A DNA stretch of 64,000 bases. It comes from Cellulomonas fimi (lineage in GTDB: Bacteria; Actinomycetota; Actinomycetes; Actinomycetales; Cellulomonadaceae). The notes beneath the pieces were generated by a model, which worked only from the letters and a program-made list of their open reading frames with translations, did no database searches and was not told the origin of the DNA. Positions 14,173 to 22,322 of this stretch are shown one piece after another. Position numbers and translations under genes: made by a program. The stretch covers positions 4,402,001-4,466,000 of the forward strand of contig NZ_CP110680.1 in NCBI RefSeq assembly GCF_028583725.1. Reading direction: 5' to 3'. Numbering within the stretch: position 1 is the first letter of the stretch; each line of letters begins with the position of its first letter.

Positions 14173-14591
14173 CAGTTGCCCAGCGGGACGCGGTACGTGA
14201 ACGCCGACCCGGTGCCGAGCGTCTTCGCGACGATCGCCATCCGTTCCAGCGTCGTCGTGTAGTACGTCTGCACCGGTGCGGGCACGGCGACGTCACCGTG
14301 ACGCCCTTGGTACAGGGTCACGGCCCACAGGGACACGTCGAGCTGCTCGATCACGATCAGCTCGGCCCACGGATTCGGCCTGTCGTCCCCGTCCCGCAGC
14401 ACCCATGCCGCTACCGACGGGTCGGGGTGATCGGTCCGTCCGACGACGTGGAACCGCGCGAGCTCGGCGACGATGGCTGCCCGCTCGGTGGCGCTCACCA
14501 CTCGTGGTGGGTTGCGCGCGTACGCAGCATCGATCCGCGCCGCTCGCGACTCGTGCGTGTCGCGTGCGGCCTGCCCGGTCGTCTCGTCCAT
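14166..14591 (-). CDS. Hypothetical protein, first gene of a small operon
   Basis: A 141-residue protein starting MDETTGQAARDTHESRAA. A helical N-terminal half (RVVSATERAAIVAELARFH) is followed by a segment with SVAAWVLRDGDDRPNPWAEL and LWAVTLYQGRHGDVAVP, and ends FTYRVPLGNWW. It overlaps the next gene by seven bases. No family recognised. The amino-acid mix is normal for a protein rather than the Arg/Pro-rich mix of shadow frames. Confidence 0.6.
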   Translation of the reverse strand: MDETTGQAARDTHESRAARIDAAYARNPPRVVSATERAAIVAELARFHVVGRTDHPDPSVAAWVLRDGDDRPNPWAELIVIEQLDVSLWAVTLYQGRHGDVAVPAPVQTYYTTTLERMAIVAKTLGTGSAFTYRVPLGNWW

Positions 14592-14938
14592 CCGAGAGCT
14601 CTCCGTGGGAAGCCGGAACTGGTTCGCCTGCTCGCCACCGTACGGGAACCATCCGCGCCCGGCGCTTGGCCGGCGCTTGGCCGGCGCCTGCGTCGTGACC
14701 CGGTCGTCCCCACCACGGCGTCGCGTCAGGGCGACTCGCTGACTGTCCCACGCCTCGCCCTACGCGGCGAAGAGGTGAGTTCGGTACCGGTCGATGAATG
14801 CGTCCAGCGTCGAGGTCCTGGGGCGGGACGCCCCGGTCGTCTGCGGCGCCCGATGGCGGCGAACGACGACGCCGCACCACCGCTCGGCGTCGTCGCGGGG
14901 CGCGTCGCGCGGAACGCGTCGCGCGGGACGGACTGCCG
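14592..14938. other. Intergenic stretch with a short direct repeat
   Basis: A near-duplicate GGCGCTTGGCC unit occurs twice in a row around 14666-14690. A minus-strand frame ending at 14760 (tail TLDAFIDRYRTHLFAA) might be the end of a small gene but overlaps the HTH gene and has no clear start. I see no other feature. Confidence 0.35.
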
Positions 14939-15298
14939 TCAGCGGGACCGGCGCGCGACGACGGCGACCAGCTCCCGGCTGCAGCCCAGCGCCGCGGCGA
15001 TCGCGGAGTAGCTCCACCGCGCGGGGTCCTCGGCGCGGAGCTGGAGAACGAGGCGGTCGCGCTCCAGGCGGTACCGCGCGGCCACCTCGTCCGCCTCGGC
15101 AGCCTTGCGATGGAGCTCGCGTGCGCGGGCGGCCCGGGGATCCGAGGTACCCCGGCGGGACGGTCTCGGGGGTGCGTCCGAAGGTGCGGACGCCGGCCGT
15201 GCGGGCGCCGATCGTGCGGACGCCGGCCGTGGGGCGGCCCCGTGATCGGTGCCGCCCCCGGCCGGCGCGTCGGACCGGCGCGGGGCCCTAGAGGCCAC
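14939..15298 (-). CDS. Small coiled-coil/HTH protein translationally coupled to rsr
   Basis: A 119-residue protein from a GTG at 15298, inside the last codons of rsr (11-base overlap). The first 45 or so residues are a Pro/Ala/Arg-rich basic stretch. The C-terminal half is a helix (ARARELHRKAAEADEVAARY, RLERDRLVLQLRAED) leading into a compact HTH, WSYSAIAAALGCSRELVAVV. A basic N-terminus plus an HTH and co-translation with Ro60 suggest a nucleic-acid-binding partner. No family name can be given. Confidence 0.6.
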   Translation of the reverse strand: MASRAPRRSDAPAGGGTDHGAAPRPASARSAPARPASAPSDAPPRPSRRGTSDPRAARARELHRKAAEADEVAARYRLERDRLVLQLRAEDPARWSYSAIAAALGCSRELVAVVARRSR

Positions 15299-16883
15299 GC
15301 GCGAACTCCGTGATGAGCGACGGCACCGCGCCGTCGAAGCCGACGACGTCGAGCATCCCCGCGTCCGACGGGTCGGCGATCGAGAAGCGCGTCGCCGTCA
15401 TGCCGACGACCACGAGCCGCGCGTCGATCCCCGACCGTCGCCGGTACTCGGCGAGCGCCTGGTGCGGGTGCACGTTGCCCGCCCAGGTCTCGTTGTCCGT
15501 GTAGATGACGAACGTGTCGACCTCGGCGCCCTGCTCGCTCGCCCACACCATCGGCAGCGAGCAGTCGGTCCCGGACATCGGCATCGCGTCGACCACGCGC
15601 AGGGCGTCATCGAGCCGCTGCCGCGGCGAGATCGCGAGCGGCCGCAGCGCGCTGTCGTTCCAGCCGCCGCCCAGCCGCGTGGTGAACCCGACGGCGGAGA
15701 CCGCCGGCTCCGTCGCGAGCTGCACCAGGGCCAGCGCGGCAGACGCCTCGCGGGCCGTGATCGGCATGCCCGAGATCGGCGCCGCCATCGACCCCGAGAC
15801 GTCGAGCGCGAGCAGCGTGCGCTTCCCCGAGGGCTCGACGGCCCCGAACGCCGCGTAGAACGCGGCATCGAGGGCATCGGCGACCTTCCGGCTCGGCGAC
15901 CACTCCCCCGCGCCGCTGGCCGAACGCCCGGAGGCGTACGTCCGCTGCGCCACGAGCACGTTGACCGGGTGGACGCGCGCCGACCGCAGCCGGTCGGGGT
16001 CGACCAGCTGCGCGACGACCTCGTCGGTCCGGCCCCCGAGGTCCGGGAGCATGCCGAGCCGCGTGAGCCGGGGCAGCTGGCGCATCAGCGCCGTCTGCGG
16101 CACACCGACGTCGAGCAGCGCGTCCCACACCGCGACCTCGGCCAGCGCCGCGTCGGGCAGCATCTCCCACGACAGCCGGTGCCGCTCGACGAGGTCGACC
16201 CACACCGCGGTCTCCGTGGCCGCCTGCGCCGCCACGAAGCCCTCGACGAGCGACGGTGTCGCGTCGCCGACCGAGCCCCGGACGATCCAGTCGAACGTCG
16301 CCCGCAGCTCCGGCGAGGCCGTCGTCGGGTGAGCCAGGCGCAGCAGGTCGCGGTGCGACCAGCCCTCACGCTGGCGGTACTTGACCGCCTGGTACGCGAG
16401 GGCGTCGGCGTCCTTGGACGTGTACCAGCCGCCGACCGCGCGCCGCAGACCTCGGCCCCAGCCGCGGAACTGCTCGACGTAGCCCGCGAACAGGAACAGG
16501 TGCGTCCCGGTCCGGGCCACGGCCGGCAGCGCCGCGAGCGCGAGCTGTGCCGACTCCGGCACCGACGCGGCGTACGCCAGGGCGAACAGCGCGGGGTTCT
16601 GGCGCGGGGCGACGCCACGGACGGACACGTCGACGATGGTGCTGACCAGCGTCTCGGGGTCCTCGTGGGCCATCCGCCCGACGACCTCGGCGTGCTCCCG
16701 GGCCCGCGCGCGCGGCGCGGCGTAGTACGTGCCGCCGTCCACGCCGAGGGTCAGGAAACGCCGCAGCCGCGCGACGTCGTCGAGCACGAACGCGTAGCCA
16801 CCGGCGGCGTTCAGCTCCTGGCGGGTGTCGGCGCGCTCGCTCTGCGGCGTGCGCCGCAGTCCGAGCGTGCGCAGCACGTCCAT
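15288..16883 (-). CDS. rsr: Ro60-family RNA-binding protein (TROVE + von Willebrand A domain)
   Basis: A 531-residue protein starting MDVLRTLGLRRTPQSER, the same length as the Deinococcus Rsr as I recall it. Residues 15-345 are the TROVE HEAT-repeat ring (YAFVLDDVARLRRFLTLG, then GTYYAAPRARAREHAEVV). Residues from about 350 form a vWA domain with an intact metal site: DVSGS, the Thr in SGTDC, and the Asp in YTDNE. Ro60 binds Y RNAs on the outer face of the ring and misfolded or single-stranded RNA in the hole. In bacteria it works with exoribonucleases in rRNA processing, stress survival and RNA quality control. The ATG at 16883 follows GAGAGGA. An upstream in-frame start at 17255 would run through the Y RNA genes and is not used. 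Four Y RNAs precede it on the same strand. Confidence 0.92.
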   Translation of the reverse strand: MDVLRTLGLRRTPQSERADTRQELNAAGGYAFVLDDVARLRRFLTLGVDGGTYYAAPRARAREHAEVVGRMAHEDPETLVSTIVDVSVRGVAPRQNPALFALAYAASVPESAQLALAALPAVARTGTHLFLFAGYVEQFRGWGRGLRRAVGGWYTSKDADALAYQAVKYRQREGWSHRDLLRLAHPTTASPELRATFDWIVRGSVGDATPSLVEGFVAAQAATETAVWVDLVERHRLSWEMLPDAALAEVAVWDALLDVGVPQTALMRQLPRLTRLGMLPDLGGRTDEVVAQLVDPDRLRSARVHPVNVLVAQRTYASGRSASGAGEWSPSRKVADALDAAFYAAFGAVEPSGKRTLLALDVSGSMAAPISGMPITAREASAALALVQLATEPAVSAVGFTTRLGGGWNDSALRPLAISPRQRLDDALRVVDAMPMSGTDCSLPMVWASEQGAEVDTFVIYTDNETWAGNVHPHQALAEYRRRSGIDARLVVVGMTATRFSIADPSDAGMLDVVGFDGAVPSLITEFARGL

Positions 16884-16913
16884 CGGTCGTTCCTCTCGGT
16901 CGGTCGTCGGGGC

Positions 16914-17019
16914 GGTGGCGGGCGTGGTGCGCGCACCGGGTGGACCCGGCGAACCGGGCTGCCCTCCTCCGAGGGCGTCCAGAGAGGTGAGGAGAACCGA
17001 TCCGCTCCGGCCCGCCACC
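16914..17019 (-). ncRNA. Y RNA 4 (Ro-binding stem, no tRNA-like module)
   Basis: The ends pair perfectly: minus-strand GGTGGCGGGC (17019-17010) with GCCCGCCACC (16923-16914). The 5' strand continues CCGGAGCGGATCGGTTCTCC, matching the Ro-recognition side of the other three RNAs here, and the 3' side keeps CACCACGCCCGCC. The interior holds two hairpins, GCCCUC-GGAG-GAGGGC and a UUCG-capped CCCGG/CCGGG. It ends 30 bases before the rsr start, so it may lie in the rsr leader. Confidence 0.6.
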
Positions 17020-17033
17020 GCTCCGACGTGGGT

Positions 17034-17155
17034 GGAGCGGGCGTGTGGTCGGGTCTCCGGTACGACAGCTCGCGCCGCCGGGCAGTACCCCGAGGGGTCG
17101 GGGGTCGAACCCGCACTGCCATCACCAGGTAACCGAAGACACTCCGGCCCGCTCC
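17034..17155 (-). ncRNA. Y RNA 3 with degenerate tRNA-like module
   Basis: Terminal helix GGAGCGGGC (17155-17147) pairs with GCCCGCTCC (17042-17034). The Ro-site strand reads GGGCCGGAGTGTCTTCGGTTACC. The module keeps a T-arm-like CGGG-UUCGACC-CCCG and, directly after it, a capped acceptor-like hairpin ACCCC-UC-GGGGU, enclosed by GGCAGU/ACUGCC, but no canonical D arm is visible. It is three bases from Y RNA 2, so the two are probably processed from one transcript. Confidence 0.65.
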
Positions 17156-17157
17156 GG

Positions 17158-17296
17158 GGAGGCTCGGGTGGGCGTGTGATGACGCCGGGATCCTGCTCTG
17201 CCATCTGAGCTACGTCACCGAGTGACGGCGGGACTCGAACCCGCGACCTGGCCATTAGGAGTGGTAACCGACAGTCTCCGGCCCACCCGAGTCTCC
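17158..17296 (-). ncRNA. Y RNA 2, YrlA-like, with permuted tRNA-like module
   Basis: Ends pair through UCGGGUGGGC (17290-17281) and GCCCACCCGA (17173-17164), with an imperfect extension. The Ro-site strand is GGGCCGGAGACTGTCGGTTACC. Then comes a canonical T arm, GCGGG-UUCGAGU-CCCGC, followed by an acceptor-like hairpin CGUCAC-UCG-GUGACG, and only then a canonical D arm, GCUC-AGAUGGCA-GAGC. The T-before-D order with a capped acceptor helix is a circularly permuted tRNA, as in bacterial YrlA RNAs. It could be misannotated as a tRNA fragment. Confidence 0.85.
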
Positions 17297-17400
17297 CCGT
17301 GTGCTGTTGTCGTCGAGGACTGTAGGGGTCTACACAGGGCTGCCAGTAGCGCTTTTCGAGAGTGTGTCACCCGGTCGGACAAGCGAGCCGCACGCGCGGG

Positions 17401-17563
17401 GGCCCGGGCGGGCGTGGGGTGGCCGCCGGAGAGCCACCGCCCCTGACGGGACGGTGCGCAGCCCGCTGCTCTGCCGACTGAGCTACGACGTCGAGACGCC
17501 GGAGGGACTCGAACCCTCGACCCGCGGAACCAGATAACCGATGACCTTCGGCCCGCCCGGGCC
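17401..17563 (-). ncRNA. Y RNA 1, YrlA-like, with permuted tRNA-like module
   Basis: A perfect 13-bp terminal helix is formed by GGCCCGGGCGGGC (17563-17551) and GCCCGCCCGGGCC (17413-17401). The Ro-site strand GCCGAAGGTCATCGGTTATC closely matches the CCGAAGG-U-GUUAUC pattern of animal Y RNAs. The module has T arm GAGGG-UUCGAGU-CCCUC, a capped acceptor-like hairpin around GGCGUC/GACGUC, D arm GCUC-AGUCGGCA-GAGC, then CGGG/CCCG and a further GGUGGC/GCCACC hairpin. A -10-like CATACT sits about 8 bases upstream of the proposed 5' end (17572-17577), so this may be the promoter-proximal RNA. Confidence 0.85.
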
Positions 17564-17824
17564 GAGGCGCCAGTATGCCGTCCAGGCCCGCGGCGCGGAC
17601 GCATCGACGCCCGGACGTGCGCCGGCACACGCAAACGGACGCATCGTGGGACAGTCGAAGTGACAACCGTCGATGCCACGGGAGCGCGGCTTGCCGCGCC
17701 CCCGCGGACGATGTCGGGCAGCAAACGTGCGACCCGCGGCTCAGCGACACACGCGCCGAGCGCGGTCAGCACGGCGCTCGTCGTCCGCGGGCGGAGCTGC
17801 TCTGTGACGCCGCGACTCAAGTCG
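17564..17824. other. Intergenic region upstream of the Y RNA array
   Basis: It contains the probable Y RNA promoter at its left edge (CATACT at 17572-17577, minus strand). The rest shows no plausible gene and leads into the IS-end-like repeat at 17825. Confidence 0.4.
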
Positions 17825-17868
17825 CACTGTCGAGATGTAGGACATATTGACCGGGGCTGAGCGTCGTA
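17825..17868. repeat. IS-end-like repeat, left border of defence island (copy A)
   Basis: ACTGTCGAGATGTAGGACAT continuing ATTGACC and GAGCGTCG aligns with about 35 of 44 bases at 26455-26498. The TGTCGAGATG opening resembles terminal inverted repeats of actinobacterial insertion sequences, though no transposase is nearby. It lies just outside the last gene of the Wadjet-like operon. Confidence 0.6.
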
Positions 17869-17895
17869 CTTTGACCGGCTACCGGTCGCGATCGG

Positions 17896-19239
17896 TCACC
17901 AGTCAATGTGTGCAGTCTGCGAGCCCCTCGGCGAGCGGTCTGCCCTGAGAGCGGTCAGCGTCGCCGCCAGCCCTCGCCGGATGGCGGCTTCCTGCTCCAC
18001 CGGGAACCCACGCTCGAGCACGTCCCCCGCGAACCGTGCCACCCACGGGTTCGGGTCCTGGGCGAGGTTGACCAAAGCCGCCTGTGAGGTCGCGGAGAAC
18101 GCCCGGGTCGGTGCCGGAGCCCACTGCCCTACATCGATGACGGTGGGGCTGTGCCCGGCTCGCAAGGCCGGCGCGAGCCGCCGGGCGATGTACACCCCTC
18201 CCAGGTCGGCGTCCGGTGCGAGCAGGACCGGTATGCCCCGGTCGGCGGCCTCGTGGGTCAACGGCCGGCACACGTCCAGCACGGTGTCGGCTGGCTGCCC
18301 GGCGAACCAGATGACCGCGACATCGCCGAACCGGTCGCACACGGTCTCGGCCGCTTGAAGGTTCTCCACCAGCACCAACGCCGTCGCGTCCGCACCCAGC
18401 CGGGTCCCCCAATCCTTCCCGGTCGCGCGAAGGCGAACCGGACCGGCGAACATCGTCAAGTCCAACCCCGGGACGACAAGCGCCCCACCGAGGCCGACGT
18501 GCGGTGAACGCGCCAGCCCAAGCCGCGTAATCGTCTCGTCACTGACACCGGCGTCCCGCAGCAGCTTATGCGCGTCCTCACGAGCTTTCGTGTTCTCGAA
18601 GTGGACCTGGGAGAAGGCGCGGGGCCCGTCGTGCGCCACCCCGTCGAGCAGATCCCGGCCCGCCGCGAGCAGCACCCGCGTGGTGACGGTGTGCCCAGCG
18701 GTGGCCCGCAGCGCCTGCGCGAGGGAACGGTCGAGGCCCTCCACCTCGTCGGCCAGGTCGGATGCTTCACGTGCCACCGTGAGCCGCTCGTTCTCGCGTT
18801 GCTGGACGCGTTGCTTCCGGTGCTGCGACCACTGCGAGGAGAGCACCCAGCCGGCGGGCCGGTGGTCACGACGTCCTGCCGGTGCGGTGTGCACGTCGAG
18901 CTCGACCACACCGGCGCTGACCAACGCCATCGCTTCGTCCAGCGCACCGGTTCCCCACCGCTTGCGGACCGCGTCCCAGCCGCGCCGGTCCGCTCCGAGG
19001 ACCCATTTCCAGTCCGAGTCGCCCAGAGTGAGGTCGATGGCGTCCCGCGCCGGTGGGTCGTTCGCCACGAGCCATAGCCGCTCCGTCTTGACGCGCCCGT
19101 ACCGGTCCAGGGGGTCGCGACATTCCCCGTTCCTGACCACACGCGGCAGCACCGCACGCACCTGGTCGCTCGGGTCCGCCCACGACACGCGTCGGCGCCC
19201 GTCGGGTAGACGCTCGACGGCGTCCTCGCTCACAGCCAC
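17896..19239 (-). CDS. jetD: JetD-like TOPRIM nuclease of Wadjet-type SMC system
   Basis: A 447-residue protein, last gene of a five-gene operon. The N-terminal 150 residues are winged-helix-like, then a basic helical stretch (QHRKQRVQQRENERLTVARE). A C-terminal TOPRIM-like fold follows, with the acidic Glu in ALVLVENLQAAE and the Asp pair in LLAPDADLGGVYIARRL, the E...DxD arrangement of topoisomerase VI A/JetD nucleases. In Wadjet systems JetD cuts circular plasmid DNA after the SMC motor has extruded it. The GTG start at 19239 overlaps the end of the SMC gene by ten bases. Family membership is by motif and context; the subtype is not determined. Confidence 0.78.
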   Translation of the reverse strand: MAVSEDAVERLPDGRRRVSWADPSDQVRAVLPRVVRNGECRDPLDRYGRVKTERLWLVANDPPARDAIDLTLGDSDWKWVLGADRRGWDAVRKRWGTGALDEAMALVSAGVVELDVHTAPAGRRDHRPAGWVLSSQWSQHRKQRVQQRENERLTVAREASDLADEVEGLDRSLAQALRATAGHTVTTRVLLAAGRDLLDGVAHDGPRAFSQVHFENTKAREDAHKLLRDAGVSDETITRLGLARSPHVGLGGALVVPGLDLTMFAGPVRLRATGKDWGTRLGADATALVLVENLQAAETVCDRFGDVAVIWFAGQPADTVLDVCRPLTHEAADRGIPVLLAPDADLGGVYIARRLAPALRAGHSPTVIDVGQWAPAPTRAFSATSQAALVNLAQDPNPWVARFAGDVLERGFPVEQEAAIRRGLAATLTALRADRSPRGSQTAHIDW

Positions 19240-22200
19240 GGTCGTCCGGCGCGCACCTGCTCACCGAGCAGGTCGACCCGTCGCCGCTCGTCGTCGTACC
19301 CCCACGCCTTGACCGGCTGGTTGTACGGGTGGTCGACGGACGCGTGGGTGAACCACAACAGCTCACGAGAGGCGGTCACCGCGTCGTCGAGCACGGAGTC
19401 CTGGCACACCCCGAGGATCGTGACCCGGTTGCTTTCCGCGACGGACTGCAACGACTTGAGCACGTCGCGCCGGTTCACGTCCCCCAGGGAGTTGCCGAGC
19501 TCGTCGATGACCAGGACCTGCCCGGCGCGCGCGTCCGGGTCACCGGCGATCAACGCGGACAACGTGACGTGGAACGCGGCGACCTTGATCTGCGCACCGT
19601 TGGCGGCCTGCTGGTAGCTGACCATCTTCGCCCCGCGTGCCCGACGCCACTGCGGGGTGACCCGCCACTTCCACGCCCCGGTCGCGGTCTCGGGTCGTTC
19701 GGAGACGACGAGAAGCTCACCACCGAATCCGCCGTGCTGGATCGTCAACGTGTTGAACGCCGTGCTCATCCGCGCGAACCGTGACTCGACGGACCGCTCG
19801 ATCATGTCCTGTACCTCCGTGAGCGAACGCGACGCACCGTGCATCTCGGTGGTGAGCTCCGCCAAGGTCTGCTCGCGGTGCGCTCGGTCACGTTCGATCC
19901 CGGCGCCGATGACCAGGTCACGTTCGGCCGACCCGTCCAACCGGGTCTGCAAGGGCAACGCCAGCTCGGCGAACGACGGCGGGAACGGCTTACCGGCCCC
20001 TTCCTCGCGGCCTTCTTCGGGTTCTAGCTCCGAGCGTCGGCCTTTGATGGCGGCGATGTCGTCGGACAGGTCGGTGTCGTGCCCGTACGCGTCGATCGCT
20101 TCGGCGAGCGCGTCGGTCGCACGGTGACGGATCGTCTCGTGCTTGAGGTTGCGCACGTCCTCAGGTTCGGCGTCGAGAGCGACCTGCGCGTCCTCTACAG
20201 TGCCGCCCCACCCGAGCGTCCAGTACGTGATGTTCAGCTTGTCGAGCCGCGTCTGCACCCGGGCGCGGTCGTCGACGGCGTCGGCGTGCTCCTTCTCGCG
20301 GCCGTTGAGCGCCATCTCGGCAGCCAGGACACGGCTCTGGTGCCCGCTGACGGCCGCGACGGCGACCTTCCATTGCGCTTCGGCGGCCTCGTACTCCGCG
20401 AACGTGGCCGGGCGCGGCTTGGCCGCCTCCTCGAACCGCTCGTGCATCACGGTGATGGCGGCCTCGAGTGCCGCGAGGTCGTGCGCCGCCGTCGCGACCT
20501 CCAACCGCCGCTCCGCCTCGGTCAGGTTCCGCTCCGCGGCGGCGAGCTCGCCAGCCTTGGCGTCTGCTTCGCTCACGGCGGCGTCCAGGGCGGCTTGCGC
20601 CTGGGCGACACGGGCGTTCCTGCCGGTGACGGGTGCGTCGAACCCGCCGACGGTGACGATGCCTGCGTCGAGATCGTGCGTGCGGTGCGGGTCGTGCTCG
20701 TGCCGGGACCGGGCCGCGAGCGTGCTCAGGAACGCACCCAACGGTGCAGCGGACTGCACACCGGCAGGTGCAGCCGCGGTGCGGGTCGCGTCGTCAGCAG
20801 CCACGAGGGTGGTGCCGGGCAGGTGCGCGACCGCACGGACTGCCGCGCTGAGCTGGTCACCGGAAACGACGATCGCGTCGCGCCACGGCCAGAGCAGCGG
20901 CTCCCAGTACGCGCGTGCGGTCTCGTCGAGCGTGACGGTGTCAGCCAGGCCGACGCACCCGACACCGGCGGCTTGCAGCGCGTCGATGACGTTCGTGGTG
21001 TGCGGGCTGCGACCGGTCTTGGCTTGCTCGAGCGTGCTCTCGGCGGCGGCGGCCCGTTCCGCGGCTTGGGTGGCGTGCACCCTTGCGGTCGCGCGCGCGT
21101 CCACAGCGGCGGCCTGCGCGGCGGTGGCGTCCTCGACCGAGGCGCCATCCCACCCGTGCGCGGCGTGCTGCAACGCAGGACGCTTCTCCTCGGCGCCGTT
21201 GATGCGTCCTCGCCACTCGTTGACGGCCGCGTCGATCCGTTCGACGGCACCGCGTGCCTGGTCCATGACATCCTTCGCCTCGCGTTCACGGCGTTGGGCG
21301 TCCTGGTCGTTCTTCACCGCCGTCAACGCGGCCCGCGCCCGGTCAACGTCCTCCTTCGCGAGCCGGATCGTGTCGTTGGCGTCGGCGAGCTCGCCGGTGA
21401 GGCGGGCGTGCTCAGGGACGGCGTCGACGAGCCGCTTGGCGAAGTGCAACCGCCACATGTGCGCCCCGTACGTCAACCGTTCCCGGGCCTTGGTCCGGTT
21501 CCGGATGGCAGCCAGCTCGGCGTCCTCGATCCGCCGCTGTTCCTGGTGCTTGAGGCGCGCCTCGATGAGGGCACGCTCCATGCCGGCGAGGTTGTTGCGC
21601 TGGTCCTGCTCGGCGTCAAACGAGTGCCGCATCCCGGCCAGGTCGATGAGGGCCTGCCCGATGTCGGTCGGGCTCATGTCCGTCATCGCCTGCGACAGCA
21701 GCGACGGCGCGGCCTTGCGCAACGGGGTGTCCAGGAACGCCAGGCACCGGGGCGCATCGCCGTACAGCGTCTCGGACATCTTGCGTGCCGAGCACTGCGA
21801 CGACTTCGGCAGCGACGCCCACAGGTCGTTCGCCTGCTTGTACCGGGCGTCGTCGTTGTCGGCGTCCACGACAACGATGCCCCGGGTGGAGCGCACCGTC
21901 AGGTGCGGGCTGGTGGTCTGCAACCGCACCCACACCGTCACCGACGTGTCTGGCATCGGGAAGTCCGGGTCGGCGAACACCCCGATGATGTAGCCGTGGT
22001 CGGCGGAGTACGACACGTCCAACCCGGCCGAGGCCGCCTGGAACAGCAGCCCGGCCGCGAGGGCTCCGCCGTTGATGTCGAACCGCCACTGCGGGTCGGC
22101 CAGCAGCACCGTGACCGCCGCCTGGAAGCTGGTCTTGCCGGACCCGTTGGAGTCACCCTTGGGGCCACGACCGGAGATCGCGATGAACGCCCCGGGCACG

Positions 22201-22322
22201 ATCGGTGTGACGTGCGGGGTGAGCCGGGCGATGTCGATCGTCTGGATGGCGACGAGCTCGCGGCCGCCGATAACTCCCCGGTCGGTGACGGACACCGCTG
22301 ATGTGGCGGTCATCGTGCTCAT
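19230..22322 (-). CDS. jetC: JetC-like SMC/MukB-type ATPase
   Basis: A 1030-residue ATPase. Walker A GRGPKGDSNGSGKTSF is at about residues 50-65. Two long coiled-coil arms (about 255-440 and 575-850, rich in Ala/Glu/Arg heptads) flank a globular hinge-like region (about 455-560, VGCVGLADTVTLDETARAYW). Walker B QVLVIDELGNSLGDVNR is near residue 945. This is the head-arm-hinge layout of SMC proteins, at the shorter end of the MukB/MksB/JetC range. It should form the DNA-loop-extruding motor with the kleisin and KITE subunits encoded just upstream. Its ATG overlaps the preceding stop (ATGA). Confidence 0.85.
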   Translation of the reverse strand: MSTMTATSAVSVTDRGVIGGRELVAIQTIDIARLTPHVTPIVPGAFIAISGRGPKGDSNGSGKTSFQAAVTVLLADPQWRFDINGGALAAGLLFQAASAGLDVSYSADHGYIIGVFADPDFPMPDTSVTVWVRLQTTSPHLTVRSTRGIVVVDADNDDARYKQANDLWASLPKSSQCSARKMSETLYGDAPRCLAFLDTPLRKAAPSLLSQAMTDMSPTDIGQALIDLAGMRHSFDAEQDQRNNLAGMERALIEARLKHQEQRRIEDAELAAIRNRTKARERLTYGAHMWRLHFAKRLVDAVPEHARLTGELADANDTIRLAKEDVDRARAALTAVKNDQDAQRREREAKDVMDQARGAVERIDAAVNEWRGRINGAEEKRPALQHAAHGWDGASVEDATAAQAAAVDARATARVHATQAAERAAAAESTLEQAKTGRSPHTTNVIDALQAAGVGCVGLADTVTLDETARAYWEPLLWPWRDAIVVSGDQLSAAVRAVAHLPGTTLVAADDATRTAAAPAGVQSAAPLGAFLSTLAARSRHEHDPHRTHDLDAGIVTVGGFDAPVTGRNARVAQAQAALDAAVSEADAKAGELAAAERNLTEAERRLEVATAAHDLAALEAAITVMHERFEEAAKPRPATFAEYEAAEAQWKVAVAAVSGHQSRVLAAEMALNGREKEHADAVDDRARVQTRLDKLNITYWTLGWGGTVEDAQVALDAEPEDVRNLKHETIRHRATDALAEAIDAYGHDTDLSDDIAAIKGRRSELEPEEGREEGAGKPFPPSFAELALPLQTRLDGSAERDLVIGAGIERDRAHREQTLAELTTEMHGASRSLTEVQDMIERSVESRFARMSTAFNTLTIQHGGFGGELLVVSERPETATGAWKWRVTPQWRRARGAKMVSYQQAANGAQIKVAAFHVTLSALIAGDPDARAGQVLVIDELGNSLGDVNRRDVLKSLQSVAESNRVTILGVCQDSVLDDAVTASRELLWFTHASVDHPYNQPVKAWGYDDERRRVDLLGEQVRAGRPWL

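Noticed and set aside
14760..15017. Minus-strand 85-codon frame ending TLDAFIDRYRTHLFAA
   Set aside because: It overlaps the HTH gene for most of its length and its N-terminal half looks like a shadow translation; only the tail looks protein-like.
16884..17255. N-terminal extension of the rsr reading frame
   Set aside because: It would translate Y RNAs 3 and 4, lacks similarity to TROVE proteins and has no ribosome-binding site, while the ATG at 16883 has one.
17085..17550. Apparent tRNA genes (canonical T and D arms on the minus strand)
   Set aside because: The T arm precedes the D arm, the acceptor helix is capped, and the ends form Y RNA stems with the Ro-site signature. They are permuted tRNA-like modules of Y RNAs, not tRNAs.
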